Notes under the pieces: generated by a model
What the model saw: the letters and a program-made list of their open reading frames with translations, nothing else
Database searches by the model: none
Told to the model about the DNA's origin: nothing
Shown here: piece by piece, positions 12,109 through 12,712 of the stretch
Numbering within the stretch: position 1 is the stretch's first letter
Layout: the number at the start of each line of letters is the position of its first letter
Assembly: GCA_002789615.1 (NCBI GenBank)
Contig: PFTO01000169.1
Span: 1-12,712 of the forward strand
Origin: Acidobacteria bacterium CG_4_9_14_3_um_filter_49_7
Lineage (GTDB): Bacteria > Acidobacteriota > Holophagae > Thermotomaculales > Thermotomaculaceae
Reading direction: 5' to 3'
Length of the DNA: 12,712 bases
Made by a program: the position numbers and the translations under genes

Positions 12109-12712
12109 TCATTTATGTTTGTCCTCCCTATGACCGAGCTCTTGCGCCGAATCGGGCACTGTATCTGTCCTTTTCTTATGCGTTCCCCCTTGCGGTCTGA
12201 CCGCACTTATTGTCCGGAGTGGACGACCCAGCACGGCTTCCATCCGGGCCACAGAAACATGGTAATCAACTTTGGACATGAGGGCCTGAGACTGGTAGTT
12301 GTAATAGTTGGTCAGCGCCCTGAGCAGGGTCATGAAGTCGCTCTCACCAACTGTGTAGGAAGTCAGTGCGGACTGGAAAGCTTTGTTTGCCTGAATCAGC
12401 AATCCATCCTTGTAAAGCGAGTAGATATCCAGATCATGACTGCCGGTCTGATAGGCATCCGTCAACATGAACCGCGCTTCGTTGAGAACGCTGCCAGCCT
12501 TCTCCCTGGCACTTTCTCTCATGTAGTTGGCCTCCTGGAGTGCAGGTGTGTACCGTTTCTTATGGTGGAAAAAGGGAAGTGTGATGCCGACCATAGCTGC
12601 AAAATAGTCGTGACCACCCATCGTCACATCATTGTGACGATAGCGGCCACCCACGAAAAAGTCGGGTTTGAAATTCTTTTTGGCAATGTCGATCTGCTTT
12701 TCCCTGACCGCA
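12109..12712 (-). CDS. cusC: TolC-family outer-membrane factor (CusC-type), C-terminal part
   Basis: The last 200 residues of an outer-membrane efflux protein; the frame stays open to the right edge of the window. It reads AVREKQIDIAKKNFKPDFFV, then GGRYRHND and GITLPFF, the typical TolC/OEP repeat where an alpha-helix enters a beta-strand (A-x-x-x-L-PDF-GxxY, then GxxxPLF). After it come two long amphipathic helices with the DFMTLLRALTNYYNYQ motif and the closing VARMEAVLGRPL. It would form the outer-membrane exit duct for CusBA. The CusC name rests on its position 88 bases before cusB. A GTG at 12654 could be taken for a start but lies inside the conserved domain. The tail is charged and low in complexity (HKKRTD...HREDKHK). 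Confidence 0.92.
   Translation of the reverse strand, partial: AVREKQIDIAKKNFKPDFFVGGRYRHNDVTMGGHDYFAAMVGITLPFFHHKKRYTPALQEANYMRESAREKAGSVLNEARFMLTDAYQTGSHDLDIYSLYKDGLLIQANKAFQSALTSYTVGESDFMTLLRALTNYYNYQSQALMSKVDYHVSVARMEAVLGRPLRTISAVRPQGGTHKKRTDTVPDSAQELGHREDKHK

Noticed and set aside
12109..12654. GTG at 12654 as the start of the outer-membrane factor
   Set aside because: The reading frame continues upstream to the window edge with conserved TolC-family sequence, so the GTG is an internal Val.

Overview
The window is a Gram-negative chromosomal-type segment of roughly balanced GC. An outer-membrane TonB-dependent receptor, a TolC-type outer-membrane factor and an RND pump show the double membrane. 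No taxonomic marker gene is present. The degenerate 9-base intergenic repeats and the general protein style recall environmental deltaproteobacteria-like lineages, but that is only an impression. Every gene I can support lies on the minus strand, so the biological order runs from the right edge to the left.

Right part (about 12712 to 2712): a copper/silver export and handling cluster. In transcription order it holds a TolC-family outer-membrane factor cut by the window edge, a CusB-type periplasmic adaptor with two heavy-metal-binding modules, a CusA-type RND pump with its Met triad intact, and a PII-like small regulator. These are followed by a Cu(I) P1B-type ATPase with N-terminal YHS and heavy-metal-binding modules, a small membrane SHOCT protein, a secreted Met/His-rich protein and a DUF302 protein. 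cusB and cusA overlap by 4 bases and the next gaps are short, so at least the cusB-to-SHOCT genes look like one transcript. The Met/His-rich and DUF302 genes follow the same strand after gaps of 147 and 96 bases and may be part of it. The likely logic is that the ATPase moves Cu(I) from cytoplasm to periplasm, and CusCBA carries periplasmic metal out of the cell. The Met-rich protein and perhaps DUF302 would bind or pass metal, and the PII-like protein would link the pump to a cellular signal. No metal-responsive regulator (CueR, CusRS, CsoR type) is in the window.

Middle (about 2711 to 2078): a non-coding stretch with short 9-base-phased degenerate repeats, then a candidate promoter and a clear cobalamin riboswitch.

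Left part (2077 to 1): a vitamin B12 uptake operon under that riboswitch. It contains a BtuB-type TonB-dependent receptor and, 9 bases after its stop, the first 57 codons of a BtuF-type periplasmic B12-binding protein that runs off the left edge and was not a ready-made ORF call.

The least ordinary parts are the Met/His-rich secreted protein and the DUF302 protein with an MxMxM...C motif, both at the tail of the copper cluster, and the PII-like protein with a short, Cys/His-bearing T-loop next to the pump.
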